A DNA stretch of 64,000 nt from Hippasteria phrygiana (GCA_037893225.1 JAZGUH010000123.1:1719001-1783000), one strand, 5' to 3'; shown: positions 1 to 12,909, numbered from the stretch's first letter. Numbers and translations: made by a program. The notes: generated from the sequence alone by a model not told the origin.

Positions 1-1
1 A

Positions 2-2006
2 GACGACTGGGACAAAGGTATCGATTTCCTGTTATTTGCGACTAGGGAAGCTCCTTGTGAGGCCACGGGGTTTAGCCCATTTGAATTGATTTTCGGCCAC
101 GAAGTTCGTGGACCGCTGAAATTCATCAAAGAGAAATTGATCTCAGCAGAAACACAGTCTGAAACAAACATACTTGATTATGTGTCAAACCTCAAAGAAA
201 GGATGCATGCAGCGTATGAAATTGCCCAAGCAAACTTGGATCAATCGCAAAAACTCATGAAGTCTAGGTTTGACAAACATTCCGTGGATCGAACCTTTGA
301 CGCAGGTGATCGGGTCTTAGTCTTACTTCCGGTACAAGGTGGAGCCTTAAGAGCAAAGTTTAGCGGACCCTACTTGATTGAGAAGAAACTGAACAGTGTT
401 AACTATGTAGTGAAAACACCTGACCGTAAGAAAAGTAGACGGGTCTGTCATGTAAATATGTTAAAGAGATATCATGAGAGAAAATCTCCAGTTGCAGTTA
501 CAATCGTTGAACAAGTAGAAGAAAAAGCCACTGACCTACAAGTCGAGACTGATGACTCTATCATGCCCGGTTTACAAGTCTCTGCTACCATGACGGAAAA
601 TTCTGTAGTGTTGAGCAAGCTCGAAATCAAGCTGCAACACTTGCCTGATGATAAGCAGACTGAGATTATTAACATAATCAACTCTTATGATTGTATCTTT
701 TCAGATAAACCAGGGCGTACGTCAGTGCTTTTTCATGACGTAGATGTCGGCGAGGCCAAACCAATTAAACAGCATCCGTATCGCCTCAATCCTACTAAAC
801 TCAGGGCTGTTAAGGACGAAACTGAGTACATGTTGGATAATGATATAATATCTCCTACTCAGAGCCCATGGAGTTCCCCAGTTTTGCTTGTACCTAAGGA
901 AGATGGATCCCGCAGATTTTGCATTGATTACCGAAAGGTAAACTCCGTGACCAAAACGGATTCATTTCCCATACCGAGGCTGGATGACTGCATTGATAGG
1001 ATTGGCCATGCTACACATGTAAGCAAATATGACCTATTAAAAGGCTACTGGCAAGTGCCACTCACTGAAAGAGCAAAAGAAATTTAAGCTTTTACAACAC
1101 CATTTGGTCTTTTTGCATGTAATGCCTTTCGGCATGAAAAATGCTCCCGGTACTTTCACTAGGTTGATGAGTCAGGTAACAGCAGATGTTGAAGGTTGTG
1201 TAGTGTACATCGATGATGTTGTGATCTATTCAAATTCATGGGAAGAACATGTAGAAAGGACAAAATCCCTATTCGAAAAGTTGTCTGAAGCCAAACTCAC
1301 TGTAAACTTAAAAAAGAGTGAAATTGGAAAAGCTAGTGTCACTTACCTTGGACATGAAGTAGGAAACGGCAAAATTCTGCCGAAGTCCGCAAAAGTTCAA
1401 GCAATTGATGATTATTCACCACCTCAAAACAAGAGGGAATTGATGAGATTTCTAGGAATGACAGGTTTCTTTCGGAAATTTTGTCCGAATTTTGCAACGA
1501 TAGCATATCCACTGACCTCTCTTTTGGCTAAAAGTGTTAAATTCGAGTGGTCGCATCCATGCCAGTTGGCATTTGAGACGTTAAAGAAAATTATGACAAG
1601 TGATCCTGTCCTTTTGATAGGTAATTTTGACAAGCCTTTTAAAATGGCTATCGATGCAAGTGACGTGGGTGTAGGAGCCGTCTTGTTTCAAGAAGACTCC
1701 CAAGGATTTGACCACCCAGTCAGTTATTTTTCTAGAAAACTCAACAAACATCAGAGAAATTACTCAACGATTGAGAAGGAGACGTTAAGTCTGATTCTGG
1801 CAATTCAGCATTATGAGATCTATGTTACAGGTCCCTTTCCAGTAACAGTTTACACAGATCATAATCCACTTACTTATATTAACAAGTTTAAGAACAAGAG
1901 TCAGAAGCTTATGAGATGGAGTCTTTTCCTCCAAGAATATAACTTGAATTATAAACACATACCAGGAAAGGAGAACGTTCTTGCTGATAGTTTGAGTAGA
2001 TGTTAA
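2..2006 (+). pseudogene. pol: Broken pol polyprotein (integrase C-term, RT, RNase H)
   Basis: Bases 2-1087 encode the integrase core end (TGFSPFELIFG at about 68-100), the GPY/F module (KFSGPYLIEK at about 356-385) and then the start of RT (SPWSSPVLLVPKEDGSRRFC, near 868-925). A TAA at 1085-1087 stands where gypsy RTs have a Ser codon (AKEI-stop-AFTTPFG). The frame then changes near 1110. Bases 1104-2006 continue in another frame with MPFGMKNAPGTF, the catalytic YIDD box at 1206-1217, and RNase H motifs (DASDVGVGAVLF, STIEKETLSL, YTDHNPL). The protein ends with the typical ADSLSR. I see no chromodomain. The nonsense codon and indel mean that no full product is made. Confidence 0.88.
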
Positions 2007-2258
2007 ATATATGTGCAACCATCACAGAAAATCATAAAGTATAGATTTAGAATGTTTTTTATGACGAACACAGTTATTCAGAGTTGAATTTCAAGTGTTA
2101 CATAGAAAAGCACTATACCTGACTATACAGGCAGGATTGCTTTGAAGTCGTGTATTAAGATTTATCGTAAAATTTTGATAATTATGTTTAATGAATTTGG
2201 AGGTTTAAAAAAAAAATACTCCTGATGTTGTATTTTTTTTTTTCTTTATGGGGGAGGG

Positions 2259-3187
2259 TGTTATATTCGCTGACCTAGTACATGTATTAAGTACCAGAGT
2301 TAATTCTTTGGAGTTGGTCAGGAGTAAAAAGTAACCTAATTATTCATCCTTCAGCCGTACACGTATAGACCGAATGCGGGTAATACGTAATACTCTATTG
2401 TAGTAACTTTCTGGTACACTTTCTAGTACACGTATGGACCGAATGCGGGTAATACATAATACTCTATTGTAGTAACTTTCTAGTACACTTTGTTAAAACT
2501 CGTTCAATGGTGTGACAATTAACCCCTTATAAACCTGGGCGTGAGGTTTGCACGCCAGAGCTGTTACTTCTGTTATATGGGCGTGCCGTCGCTGCCGCTC
2601 TCCAGATGACTTCATAAGCACGCCCTGACGCTGCTCGATGGGGTGTTACATCTTAACTTGAGGGGCCGGGCCGCGGCCGCTACCGCGTTGCTGTCTCGTT
2701 TTGCTACGGCCTGCCTGATGTGATCAGACGTCTGCGGGATCCCACATTAAATCTCGGTACAGGAGCTGGTCCCGCTGAGTTGATGGCCTAGATCTGGGTC
2801 CAACGGCCTGTCGTCCACCGGACTTGCATCTTATTGCCGGTTCCACACTCCTTGCGGGACTTGAGACCTTGAGCTCTACCGATGCCTGCCTGACCATGTC
2901 GCCTCCTGCCGTTCATCTCTTCGTCCGCCGGCTGCCAAGTCTACCTCTCAAACCCCTCATCATTATTCGGATACCGGTATCCTATTCATTTATCTTATTA
3001 ATAATGTATTTCTTAGTCGCCAGTTCGTTCACTCGATGTAAATATTCTTTTGTTTGAGGAGTAATTATCTAAAGTTCGTTTAATACATTAATCTCGTCTC
3101 AGCCGTCTTATTCTTTGTGGGTTTAACCCTTGTCTGTCCTAGTTTGGCCTATTTCCTTTTCCCAGTTTGATATCTGACTTCGTAACA
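2259..3187 (+). repeat. 3' LTR of the Gmr1-like element
   Basis: This 929-bp segment begins TGTTATATTCGC directly after the purine tract GGGGGAGGG (2250-2258) and ends CTTCGTAACA, so it has the inverted TGTTA/TAACA ends of an LTR. It is richer in GC than its flanks between about 2520 and 2960. Bases 3188-3192 (GGTAC) would be the right target duplication, but the left copy is outside the window. Confidence 0.8.
2357..2494 (+). repeat. 69-bp tandem duplication inside the LTR
   Basis: Two adjacent copies (2357-2425 and 2426-2494) start GTACACGTATRGACCGAATG and differ at only a few bases. Duplicated blocks in this part of an LTR are often enhancer repeats; a regulatory role here is inference. 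Confidence 0.85.
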
Positions 3188-5383
3188 GGTACTAACTCAG
3201 ATCAAGATAATTTGTATTATGTGAAGAAGAAGAAGAAGAAAAAGAAAAAAACAACATTTCTTTGAGTGTGAGATCATAGAGGGGAAATAGGACTCCATTA
3301 TGATTCTCAAAGTAAAGCAGTACAAGAAAAAGATGCTTTTAAGAGCTAATATTTTATCTTAAAATGTGTATTTTGAGATTTGTATTTTAACATAAATGTA
3401 TAATGTATAGGACTGCTATACATACAGTTTTCATTGGTCAGCTTCCCAATGATCTAAAGGTATAAAGTGTTGAATTTCTTGAATAAGAATTATTTGTTTT
3501 TATGTGTATTGTAATGTGCTGCTTCTTGTGTCTGCCATGTAGTCATATGTAATGCATGCATGCATTTTAAGGGGAGATATAAAGGGAATTCTTAGAGAAA
3601 TGAAAGGGTCAGTTTCACTTAGTTTAACGATGCTCACAGTATTTGCTATGAATGTTACTGAATATGTTTGTTTGGTAAATTTACTTTTGAAGAAAACGTG
3701 TGACAAAATAGTATTTGTCTGATTTTTAGACTGAATTTGATGACCAAGATTGTCCGCCTTGGGATGGGTGACAAGATAAAGGAGTGATTTACACAATTTT
3801 AAAAATTAATTATTGTAAATTTTGGAAACAGAAAATTATCAGTTCTCCCAGACTCCAAAAATGTCAGTTTATGATAGAAATTTATGATAGAAAGTAGAAA
3901 CCCAATTTTTGTGAAAAAGATCGTTTCAATTTGAAAAAAAGGAATTGACATTAACTTTCCCTAGTCTTTCAGTAAAAAGTGTTCAGAAATTTTTTTAGAA
4001 AGCAAGGTTACAAAAAGATTTTAGAACCAGGCTGAATAAGGCCTTGAGAATTTTGACAAAGATTTAAGAAATGTGTAGGGACATATATATTGGCACTGAA
4101 TATGTATACAAATGTTTAAAAGCATGACAACACTGTACAGCAAGAAGAATCAAGTACGCATACACATACAAGAGAAAGAGAAGCGTGTATGTTTACGTGC
4201 AGGCCTTGTTCTGGGAAATGTTTTTAGAGAAAGCTTGATTTGCTTGAAAGTGAAAAGATTACTCGGAAGTAATTAAAGATGACATTTTGTGACCTTGCAC
4301 CATTCGTTTAGGAAGTTGAGACTTGAGGTTAAGAAGATGATTTCCAAGGTGTTTGGGGAAAAGTGATAGATTTGTCTTTTTTTTTTTTCTATGTGAATGG
4401 AAGTTTGAGGGCAGAGCATCTAGAAAGATAAGGCCAAAAAATAATTATTATTGTGCTGCCCTTGGACCGACCGACCGTAAAAATTGACAGATTCAGGGGC
4501 CTTTTTTTTTTTTTTTTTTTTAATATAATATCAATAAAATCAATTCAGCCTCTCTGTCTCAAAAAGTGTTTGTACATGTATTTGAGGTACCTTCTTTACT
4601 TTATGCGTATTTTCATGTAAAAATGAAACCAGGGGGTTCGTCCAATGTTTAGGCCTAAACGTTAAACATGCCCGGGTGACATGAAGACGACTTCGATCCG
4701 TCGTGCTCATCAAAGCTCCATTCGGACTGAAGAGTAACCAAGCTAAAAACCCTAAACTTTAGGTCTGGGGAGGTCTAGCAAGAAAAAAAAAACAAGGACA
4801 GCAGATGTGAAAATGCTGTGTACATACAACCAATTAAATCTCTTTTAGACATGTATAAATATATTGTAGCGGAAGAGTCAAATCGAATCGGCAAACACTT
4901 TGTCGTATCTCTCGATATTTACAACAACCGAGAGAGAAAAGCAACCAACTTGCTTCTTCGGCCACATGATGGCATGGCTTAACCTCGTTCACAGGGTTTA
5001 CTCTATTTTCAACCTCGTTTCCAATAGTATTAGATGAGCAATTAAAAAAAATTATTAGACTGACCAACCCTCTTTTCCATTTTTTTGGGGGGGGGGGGGG
5101 GGGGGGTTTGGGCCTAAGCAAAGGTACATACATAGACAGAATTTGATGAATAGGAATTTTTTCATTCACCGTCTTTGAAAGTTACACATGCATTTTTTTT
5201 GGACAGAACTTGGACTGACAAATGAAAACTATCTTTTGCAAAGTCGGAGACTTTAGGTAATTTTAGCATTGTACCATCTAGCCAAAATAGTATAATAAGT
5301 TTACTTAGTGCGGTTCCCATTTCATTCATTTCTGTAAATTCTGTAAATTAGCAGTTACATACTGGCAACCTAGCTTCCATTAA
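3188..5383. other. No gene seen
   Basis: AT-rich sequence with homopolymer runs (T run near 4503-4521, G run near 5086-5107). All open frames are short, without recognisable protein motifs or paired splice sites. Confidence 0.6.
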
Positions 5384-5387
5384 TTAA

Positions 5388-5529
5388 CCCTAACCCTGCC
5401 AGACGCAGCACAGTGCACCTGTGGTGACAGCTTCACTTTGCTGCACTCTGCACACAAGTCAATGTGACAAAGTATGCAATCTGATGTGTCTGGCAGGGTT
5501 TCTAGCCAAAATACCCTGGAGGGTTAGGG
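5388..5529 (+). mobile_element. 142-bp piggyBac-type MITE, copy 1
   Basis: The element begins CCCTAACCCTGCCAG and ends AGGGTTAGGG. TTAA flanks it on both sides (5384-5387 and 5530-5533). Two other copies in the window (54866-55007 and 60734-60875) have exactly the same length and the same TTAA flanks. TTAA target duplication is the mark of piggyBac transposition; the element has no coding capacity. Confidence 0.85.
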
Positions 5530-6539
5530 TTAAATTACTGAATTTGTCATACCTCATCATTTTACAGGAATAGCAAGATTATTTTAAAGGGACAGTAACG
5601 TAAAAAGACAGTGTTCAAACTTCATGACTCGTCAGAAAACAGCTTGCACTGTAATTCCACGGCTGCCTTTGTTTTTTATGGGATGGCACTGGCATCCAAA
5701 CTGCCTGGAAATTCCTGTAAAAAAAACCAATTTTTTTTTACAGTGCATCAAACTCCAACTTTAGGTTTTGCCAAGTTTTGGATGTTTCAGTAACAAACTT
5801 TCTGAACATGTTTGACTTTGTGCAGTGACTGACAAGTGGTACTGGGTGTTGGACTGTGCTGTGGTGGGGACACAGGGGTGGTTCAGTGCAGTGAATAGGT
5901 AGTTGTATTGGGTGGTACATGCCATACCCATGGTGAGGAGAAATGTGCTACGAGTCTGAGTAAAAAAAATTTGTACAAACATAGTTAGATTTTGATGAGT
6001 TTAGTACTGTAAGGCAACACATAATTCACAAGGCCTCATGTCCCAAGTCCATCAAAATCAAACGATACAGGGGGTGTTGGAGTCTGGCAGAGTAGGCCTA
6101 CCCTTGCTTTGCACAGCCTGTTGGACATGGCATGTTCAGTACATTTACATATATTTATGTAATGTTTGCTTGTTGGAGTTTAATAACCCTAACAGCCCAA
6201 GGCTTTTTACTAGAATCCTTCCCTAACCACACAAACTCCAACACTGTGTAGTAAACCAATGGCACATTCTTTGTACTTGGACAAAATCAGGGCATCAAGT
6301 CCCATGCAAAGTGATGGTGCCAAGGCTCTACAGTACCCAATCACACAAAATTCAACACAAATGGGGTGTTTGATTTTGGCAGGTTAGGGATGGTTAGGGT
6401 TAATGGGTTTATTGTACAAGCCTTGGATAAAAATTTTGGAATTGTCTTGCAAACTTCAAAGACCAAACCAGACCAAAAGGCTGATGATTGTTATATTAAA
6501 AAATCTCTGAAATACAAGATTTCACACTTTGATTTAAAG

Positions 6540-6845
6540 GTAGTGTACACGATTGGTAATTCTCCAATTTTGTTTTTACTGAATTATTACGAATTTAGAC
6601 TAAGTTAATAGTAGTCTTAATCATCCTGTGAAATTATGGCACCAGGTGTGCTGTCGTTGTCAAGAAAATTGGAAATTTATATATCGTTTTCCAACGTGCG
6701 CGTGGCTACTTGGACATGTGATGCGCCCTGAATGCCAGCATGTTCGGGGCACGCCACTATACGTCAGTGTAGCCACACGCGCCTTGACTAAAGGCTATCA
6801 TCCGCCCGACAGTTGAAAACGAGTGCCGTTTCCCATGAACAATTT
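6540..6845 (+). repeat. MITE family with GTAGTGTACACGATTGG end, truncated copy
   Basis: The left end GTAGTGTACACGATTGG and about 300 bp of following sequence match, in reverse orientation, the more complete copy at 36869-37323. Both contain a palindromic core built from GGCGCGCGTGGCTAC-like blocks around GCCTTTAGTC. The far inverted end is not recognisable here. Confidence 0.65.
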
Positions 6846-9800
6846 CAATATTTGAATACCAAAGGAGATCATATGCAATTCTTAACCTATGTTTGCACAA
6901 AATCTAAATTCTATTGTGGAATTGTTTGAATTAATTAGTCAAGAAAGTGTGTTTTTAGACTAAACACCACAACTTAACATGACTTTTGTGAATACAAATT
7001 GCCTCAGTTCCGATTGGTCAGTTTCTGCGTAATGAGATTCGTGTAGTACAGTAGATTCTCTGTATAAATAAACAACATTTTGTTGGTGTTTTTGTACATT
7101 TAGAGCAGATTATGTTGTATTTTGACCAAGTGGTCAAAGAGGATATATATTTTTAAAAATTTACGTTAAACACGAAAACTACGGACACGTGATATTCTCT
7201 TGATCAAAGTACTGTAATTTACATCCAAAATGTTAAAACTAAAATATGGCATTAGTTTGTTTTTTTACAGGGGGGTGGGGGAGACCATTATTTTACAGAT
7301 AGGGGGGCCTAAGTTTTACAGTATATATGTAGCCATGCCAAATGAGTCTGATATACAAACATTTTTGGGAATAGCCAAATTTTGAAAACACGTTGCAATG
7401 GGTCTTGCAAATTAATTTGTTGGCTTTGAGAATATTGCAAACAAGCAGCATTGTATAGTTATCGCAAGAAGGCATTTTCACACAATCTTAAGATCTTTTT
7501 GGCGCCCTTAATTTATAACTTCTTATTTCTCTAATCAAGAGCCAATGATGAACAACTTCTGGTTGCATGTATAAACAAGTAAACTGCAATATTATTTTCA
7601 AAATTTGGTTTGAATGTTGACTTTTATTCCATCATTCGAGTAGGAAAATTTACTATTTATAAAACCCACTCCACCAAAACCAAGTGCACAAATTTAAGCT
7701 TGTGAAGAGAATGGAAAACAAGCTGTGAACACTTTCAATTTTTTGATTTGCAGGTTTGCATGCTACTGCAACCTCAATTTTACTGCATTAATTACACTTG
7801 ATTTGTAATACTGTAGACTCTAAACAATATGCTGCACAATTGTTTTCTTTTTAAACCATTTCATGGCGGGCAAAGTTGTCACCAATTGATTTTCATAAAT
7901 GGCATAAGGCCTAACATCAAGTGATTCAGATTACAAAAGACAAAACCACCATTTTCTTGAGAATTTTGGCTGATCAGAGGTCGTCACACAGAGGTTGTCT
8001 GAATTTGCCGTTTCATCACTGAACTGTTTCTCAAAAATACCTCTCAGGGTATATGGTTGGTTATTACATTTAATTAAACAGCCAAAGCCCAGATGCTCCT
8101 GCTGATTTGTTCCTAAGGGAACTGGGGTTTGAAAGGCACAATTTAGGCCATACAAGGACTTGAGGGTAACTCAGTGCCGATTTGATTGGCAATTGTGCAC
8201 TTGCTGGTTTTGATGGAGTGGGTCGGTCCTACTTGCAACAGACTCACCTGATCTCCTTCCTGACGTTTCTTGGTATCAGACGCAATCACCATACCCAGCC
8301 TGCTGGATGATGTACACGCAGCACTGTGTAGGCTGCTGCTGAACCAGAGAACTGTCCATTCTGCGATGGCGGAAGATGCCCTCTCTCTCCAATCTCTATA
8401 GGGTCTATTCGGCATACTAGATGTTTTAGCACCGTACTGGTGTAACAAGGAAGAGTCCATTTCTGTGATGGTGAAAAATGTCCTCTATAGTCTATGGCTT
8501 GTCTGAATTTGGGCCGACACTAAGTGATATACGATCACAACCCCAAGCCCACTGATCAAGTGGCATTGTTCAGCACATGCAGATGCATAAAAGAGCAGTT
8601 CATTCTGATGCCAAGGACATGCATCATTGGATGACATCACATCTTCCTCCATGAGCGCAGAAAAACCTATTTAAAGGGTCGAGTTAGCCACACCCACTGT
8701 ACAGTGGGCTGGAGGAAGCCAGGTGACGACAGCAGGTAGAGAGCAGCAATTGTCATGTCACAGCTCCCTTCATTGACCAAGACACCACTGAAATGAACCA
8801 TAGTCAGTTTGAACAATGTCAGCTTGTCATTCAGAACTTTGGTGATTGTGTAGTTACAGGCCTCTCTTTGGATTTGGTCCAATTTGAGTCAAGGGTGTTT
8901 TTTTCATTCCAAAATAACTTAATTTCAAGTATTATCTCAATTCTAATGACATTTTTTGTAATTTTGAACAGTTCCTTGCGGTAGAAAATGCGATTTTCTT
9001 ATGCGTTTTGCAGTTGTGGTGTCTTGCGAACCAGTGCGGTTTTACATGTTTGCTGTGCGTCGTGGTAATCGCCACCTTTATTTTTCGTGTTGCATTTTGT
9101 TGTCTTCGTCTTCAGTTTACCCCAAAATTTCACCCAAAAAATCAAAACCTGCCTTCTATCTACGACATAACTGTTGGTTTTTAATGTCCCAAGCTACATG
9201 TACATGTAGTTTGGTTATAGTCCAATAACTTAAACGTGGATTTTGTTCTCCTATAGGAACGGGGCCCGTAACTACACAATCACCTTTGACAAGAATCTTC
9301 TAAATCTTCAAAGCACATGCAGCCATCTTTTCATTCTCGTCATCTGGTCATTTCACTTAATTTACAATGGATGAAACAAACACAAAATTAGTCCTGTTGA
9401 TGATTTAACTGTATATGACCTGAAGTCTATATATATACAGTATGTATTGTAAATTTACGGAAATATTTTTCTTTGGTACCCCCACCAAAATGGGCCAGCA
9501 GCACCTATATATATTTAGAATTGCATAAACAGATGGCACAACCTTTATCAGGCCTAATTTATGTTGGAGACTTTTGTTGGGAAATGTTCGTACAATAGGC
9601 AAGAAAGTTAGTGTTTACTCTGATGTTAAGTTGGCAGTGCACAGCAGATCACTCAAAAGTGTTCAAATAGGCCTAACATTACACGTTCATTTCTACCTGT
9701 CATTTTACACAAATTTTGCTGACATACATTCTGCATGAGTACATGTATACTATTCATAAGTTGGTGCCAGAAAAAAAATCAGTTTATCTTGCATTTCCAT

Positions 9801-10024
9801 CGTAACTTGGGTAATCATTAGCCCTAAAAGGACGCCATGATATGGCGTCCTAGCGCACAAGACTGCAAAACAGTTGGTTCAAAAATCACACTTTACCTTC
9901 ATAAATATTCTTGGCATCATCTCCGTCCACAGTTCAACAACCCATCTCCCCGGTAGGATAGAAATATTCCTCCAAGAATGTTAAGAACAGGAGATATTTG
10001 CGCCCTCTGTTGATGAACATTGGG
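6846..10024. other. No gene seen
   Basis: Short open frames only, none with a recognisable family motif. A stretch at about 9468-9600 resembles one arm of the foldback at 10025-10405 (shared CCCCCACCAAAAT). Confidence 0.55.
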
Positions 10025-10405
10025 AAGATTTTACTTTAATACCCCCACCAAAATCGGTCAAGAACAGCAAAATCTTGGAAAATAACAAACCCTCCTTGAT
10101 AACAACTGTCTAAACATGTGGCACAACCTGTTATTTCAAGATGTATTTCAGCAAAATCTGTAAAAAATTAGGAAGAAATCAACATGTATGTGCACACTTT
10201 GGAGCGACTATACATGGTACCAACTGCCAAGAACTTCTAACACAGAAAACACAAACTTTCTATTGCACTAAAATGTCCCAACAAAATTCTCAAAATTAAA
10301 GGTTGTGCCAAGTGTTTATACAATTATGAACACAAATGGATGGTTATTTTCCAAGATTTGCTGTTTCTAACCGATTTTGGTGGGGGGGTATTAAAGTAAA
10401 ATCTT
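10025..10405. mobile_element. Foldback/MITE, about 380 bp
   Basis: The arms at 10025-10098 and about 10330-10405 are inverted copies of each other (AAGATTTTACTTTAATACCC against GGTATTAAAGTAAAATCTT). They include a shared CCACCAAAATCGGT and a block around CAAAATCTTGGAAAATAAC. There is no coding potential. Confidence 0.75.
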
Positions 10406-10834
10406 TCCTGAACATTCTAGATGTGGGTATTGCTCCTCTTGTTTGTGAAATCAGCGTCCTCCCAGGGCTAGGTAATCATTAGTTCAGTACCTTTTTAGGA
10501 CACCTCATTTTGTTTTACGAATTCCGTTCAAAACTTACTTTTGCAGATGACTTTACAGTATCAAAGTGACTTTTGCAGGCTAAAGCAGTTATTTTTTCTT
10601 CAGATTAACTTATGTTTGTTGAATTTTGAAATGCACTTTCAAAGAAAATGTGACTTTCCTACCTTTTTTTGCAGTCAGAGACGTTGCCGTTTTACCCCAT
10701 AATTTCCCTCATAAATCAAAACCCTGCCCTCTTTGTCTTTCCACAAAATTAAGCTTGCTCATATTCAACATATCTTAGCGAACTATTTAGACGATTCCAA
10801 GCACATAGAGTGACTTTTCCTGCCTGTATAGACC

Positions 10835-11549
10835 TATAGCCCCACCAGTGTGGCTGGCGGATTTGACATCGGGCTGATCCTTAGCCACACGTCCTACCCA
10901 TATGTTTGTGTGGTGATAACTTCAACAATTCGTGCGGTGGGGTAGCGCTATCTGGACAGCGTTTTTAATGGTCTGGCTGTGTTCTCTACCTTCTTAACTA
11001 TTCCAAACTGCTAGCGGCTTGTCATCTTACTCACCATTAAACTTGGACTCCATAGTCTTGCGTGCTAACGATTTCAACTGGTATCAGCCATTTTATAATG
11101 ACGTCACTGGGTTCGAAACGGCTTGCCGACGGCTGTTTGATGAGAGCACAGCTAGCTTATCACGATTTCAGTGGAACATCTCGCGCGAATTTCGCGATAA
11201 GCTGTGCTCTCATCGAACAGCCGTCGGCAACGAACCCAGTGACGTCATATACTTGGGTCATGTGGTCATATCAAAATGGCTACCACCGGTTGAAATCGTT
11301 TGCACGCAAGACTATGGAGCCGAAGTTTAATGGCCAATATTTCGAAAAATGGTGAGTAAGATGACTAGCTGTTAGCAGTCTGGAATAGTTAAGAAGACAG
11401 AGAACACAGCCAGACCGTTAAAAACGCTGTCCAGATAGCGCTACCCCACCGCACGAATTGTTGAAGTTCTCACCACACAAACATATGGGTAGGACGTGTG
11501 GCTAAGGATCAGCCCGATGTCAAATCCGCCAGCCACACTGGTGGGGCTA
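10835..11549. mobile_element. 715-bp palindromic foldback element with 9-bp target duplication
   Basis: Nearly the whole element is one inverted repeat. The left arm runs 10835 to about 11185 and the right arm about 11195 to 11549, with ends TAGCCCCACCAGTG and CACTGGTGGGGCTA. The 9-mer GTATAGACC occurs immediately before (10826-10834) and after (11550-11558), so it is a perfect target duplication. The open frames in the arms are mirror images of each other and not genes. A 9-bp duplication would suit Mutator-like transposases, but this family assignment is inference. Confidence 0.85.
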
Positions 11550-11559
11550 GTATAGACCA

Positions 11560-11708
11560 TATCGCAAATACCGCCTGGTCGAGACGTCACAATGGTCACA
11601 AGGGATTGTGGGAAGGAAATGGGAGCGATTTTGGTGCGCGTTTTTTCCCCACGTCCCTACCCTAGTAACCATTGTGACGTCTCATCCAGGCGGTATATTT
11701 GTGATATT
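11560..11708. mobile_element. MITE about 150 bp, abutting the foldback
   Basis: The inverted ends ATATCGCAAATACCGCCTGG and CCAGGCGGTATATTTGTGAT continue inward through GAGACGTCACAATGGT and ACCATTGTGACGTCTC. The element starts within two bases of the target duplication of the preceding foldback. Confidence 0.75.
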
Positions 11709-12909
11709 GGACTTGGAGGTCTATCATTTATCAATCATCGCAAAATATTGAGTTAGTTCCGAAACATACACTGTCTCCCTCGTTCTCATATATGGAATGG
11801 GGTCCTAAAGGTAAGGATTACCGTAACTTGTCTCATATATTAATACACCCAACCATACAAATAAACCATGTGATTATTTTTGAGCGTTTCCCAATCCCAC
11901 ACACTATGGACACTCGAGCATTAAATTTAAAATCAGTAATATGGCGCAGCACCATGCATTCGAATCTTCAACAGTGTTCAATCTATTGTTATAGTGTTAA
12001 TGATATGTTTAAGATTGATAATATACTGTGTCTGCTTACCTGACATATTTTATCTTAACAAAATTGGCAGAAAAAAAACGGTTAATTTTCCCGTACGTTC
12101 GCCATTCTTCCAGCAGAATTAAAAAATGGCCGCCACTGCCGCCTCGTGGTAATTCAAATTTGTATGCAAAGCAATGGAAGCGCGCGAAATACGTCTGGGC
12201 ATCAGGGAGCAACCGTTAAAGCATGGAGCCTGACTAACCCAAAAGCTGTTTCAATAAATTGCAAAAAATAGGGCAAAAATATCGATTCAAAATACTAATG
12301 GCACTTCGACCCCCGAGTCCAATTGTTCAAAATGTGAAGACAAATTACTGTTGACGTTTAGGCTTTCATTTTTTTTTATAATGTTTTGGATACCCTTCAT
12401 ATTTTTAAAGTGTGGCTCACAAGAGGGCGCTACAACTTTGAAATAATGTTACCTGTGTCGTCTGCTCAGGCTCCTTATCAGGCGTGCTTTCATTTATAGA
12501 TAAGCATGTGTGGCGATTCCGGGGGGGGGGGGGGGGGGATACGTCCCCGGGGAAGGGACGGCTGTGGAAGTTCCCCCTCCCTAATAATTTCCCCGTTGTC
12601 ATGTACATTTGATGGATCATTGATTTTTACATGGGGGAGGTATCCTTCCCAGTATATTTACTGAAAAACAGAAACTGTACACCACACCATGAAGACTAAC
12701 CCCCCCCCCCCTCCCCCACCCCCAACTAACGAAATAATTATAGTCTCTCCCGGGATCACAATGGGGAATACAAGAACCACAAGAATTTTCTACATGTATG
12801 TTCCAAGGATTTTCAAAGCATACAAATGAATTTTTCTAAAATTGTATAATATGGTTTTATAAAATTCTGGTAATCGTGAAGATATCAGAATACAGATGGC
12901 GTTTTCAAC
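11709..12909. other. No gene seen
   Basis: AT-rich, with low-complexity G and C runs at about 12521-12538 and 12699-12721. No supported reading frame. Confidence 0.55.

Larger units (their letters stand above)
1..3187 (+). mobile_element. Gmr1-like Ty3/gypsy LTR retrotransposon, 3' part
   Basis: The window opens inside an LTR retrotransposon. The domains read, in order, the end of the integrase core, a GPY/F-type integrase C-terminus, reverse transcriptase, RNase H, about 250 bp of non-coding sequence, a purine tract (2250-2258) and a 3' LTR. The protein motifs are Ty3/gypsy, yet integrase precedes reverse transcriptase. Gmr1-type elements of deuterostomes are known for that order. Gag, protease, the integrase N-terminus and the 5' LTR would lie left of the window. 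A stop codon and a frame change in the RT show that this copy is dead. Confidence 0.88.

Noticed and set aside
8143..8460. Minus-strand 105-codon frame
   Set aside because: No motif, no splice support, and poor coding character.
11019..11355. Two overlapping open frames of about 100 codons
   Set aside because: They lie in the arms and centre of a palindromic foldback element and mirror each other; no protein motif.
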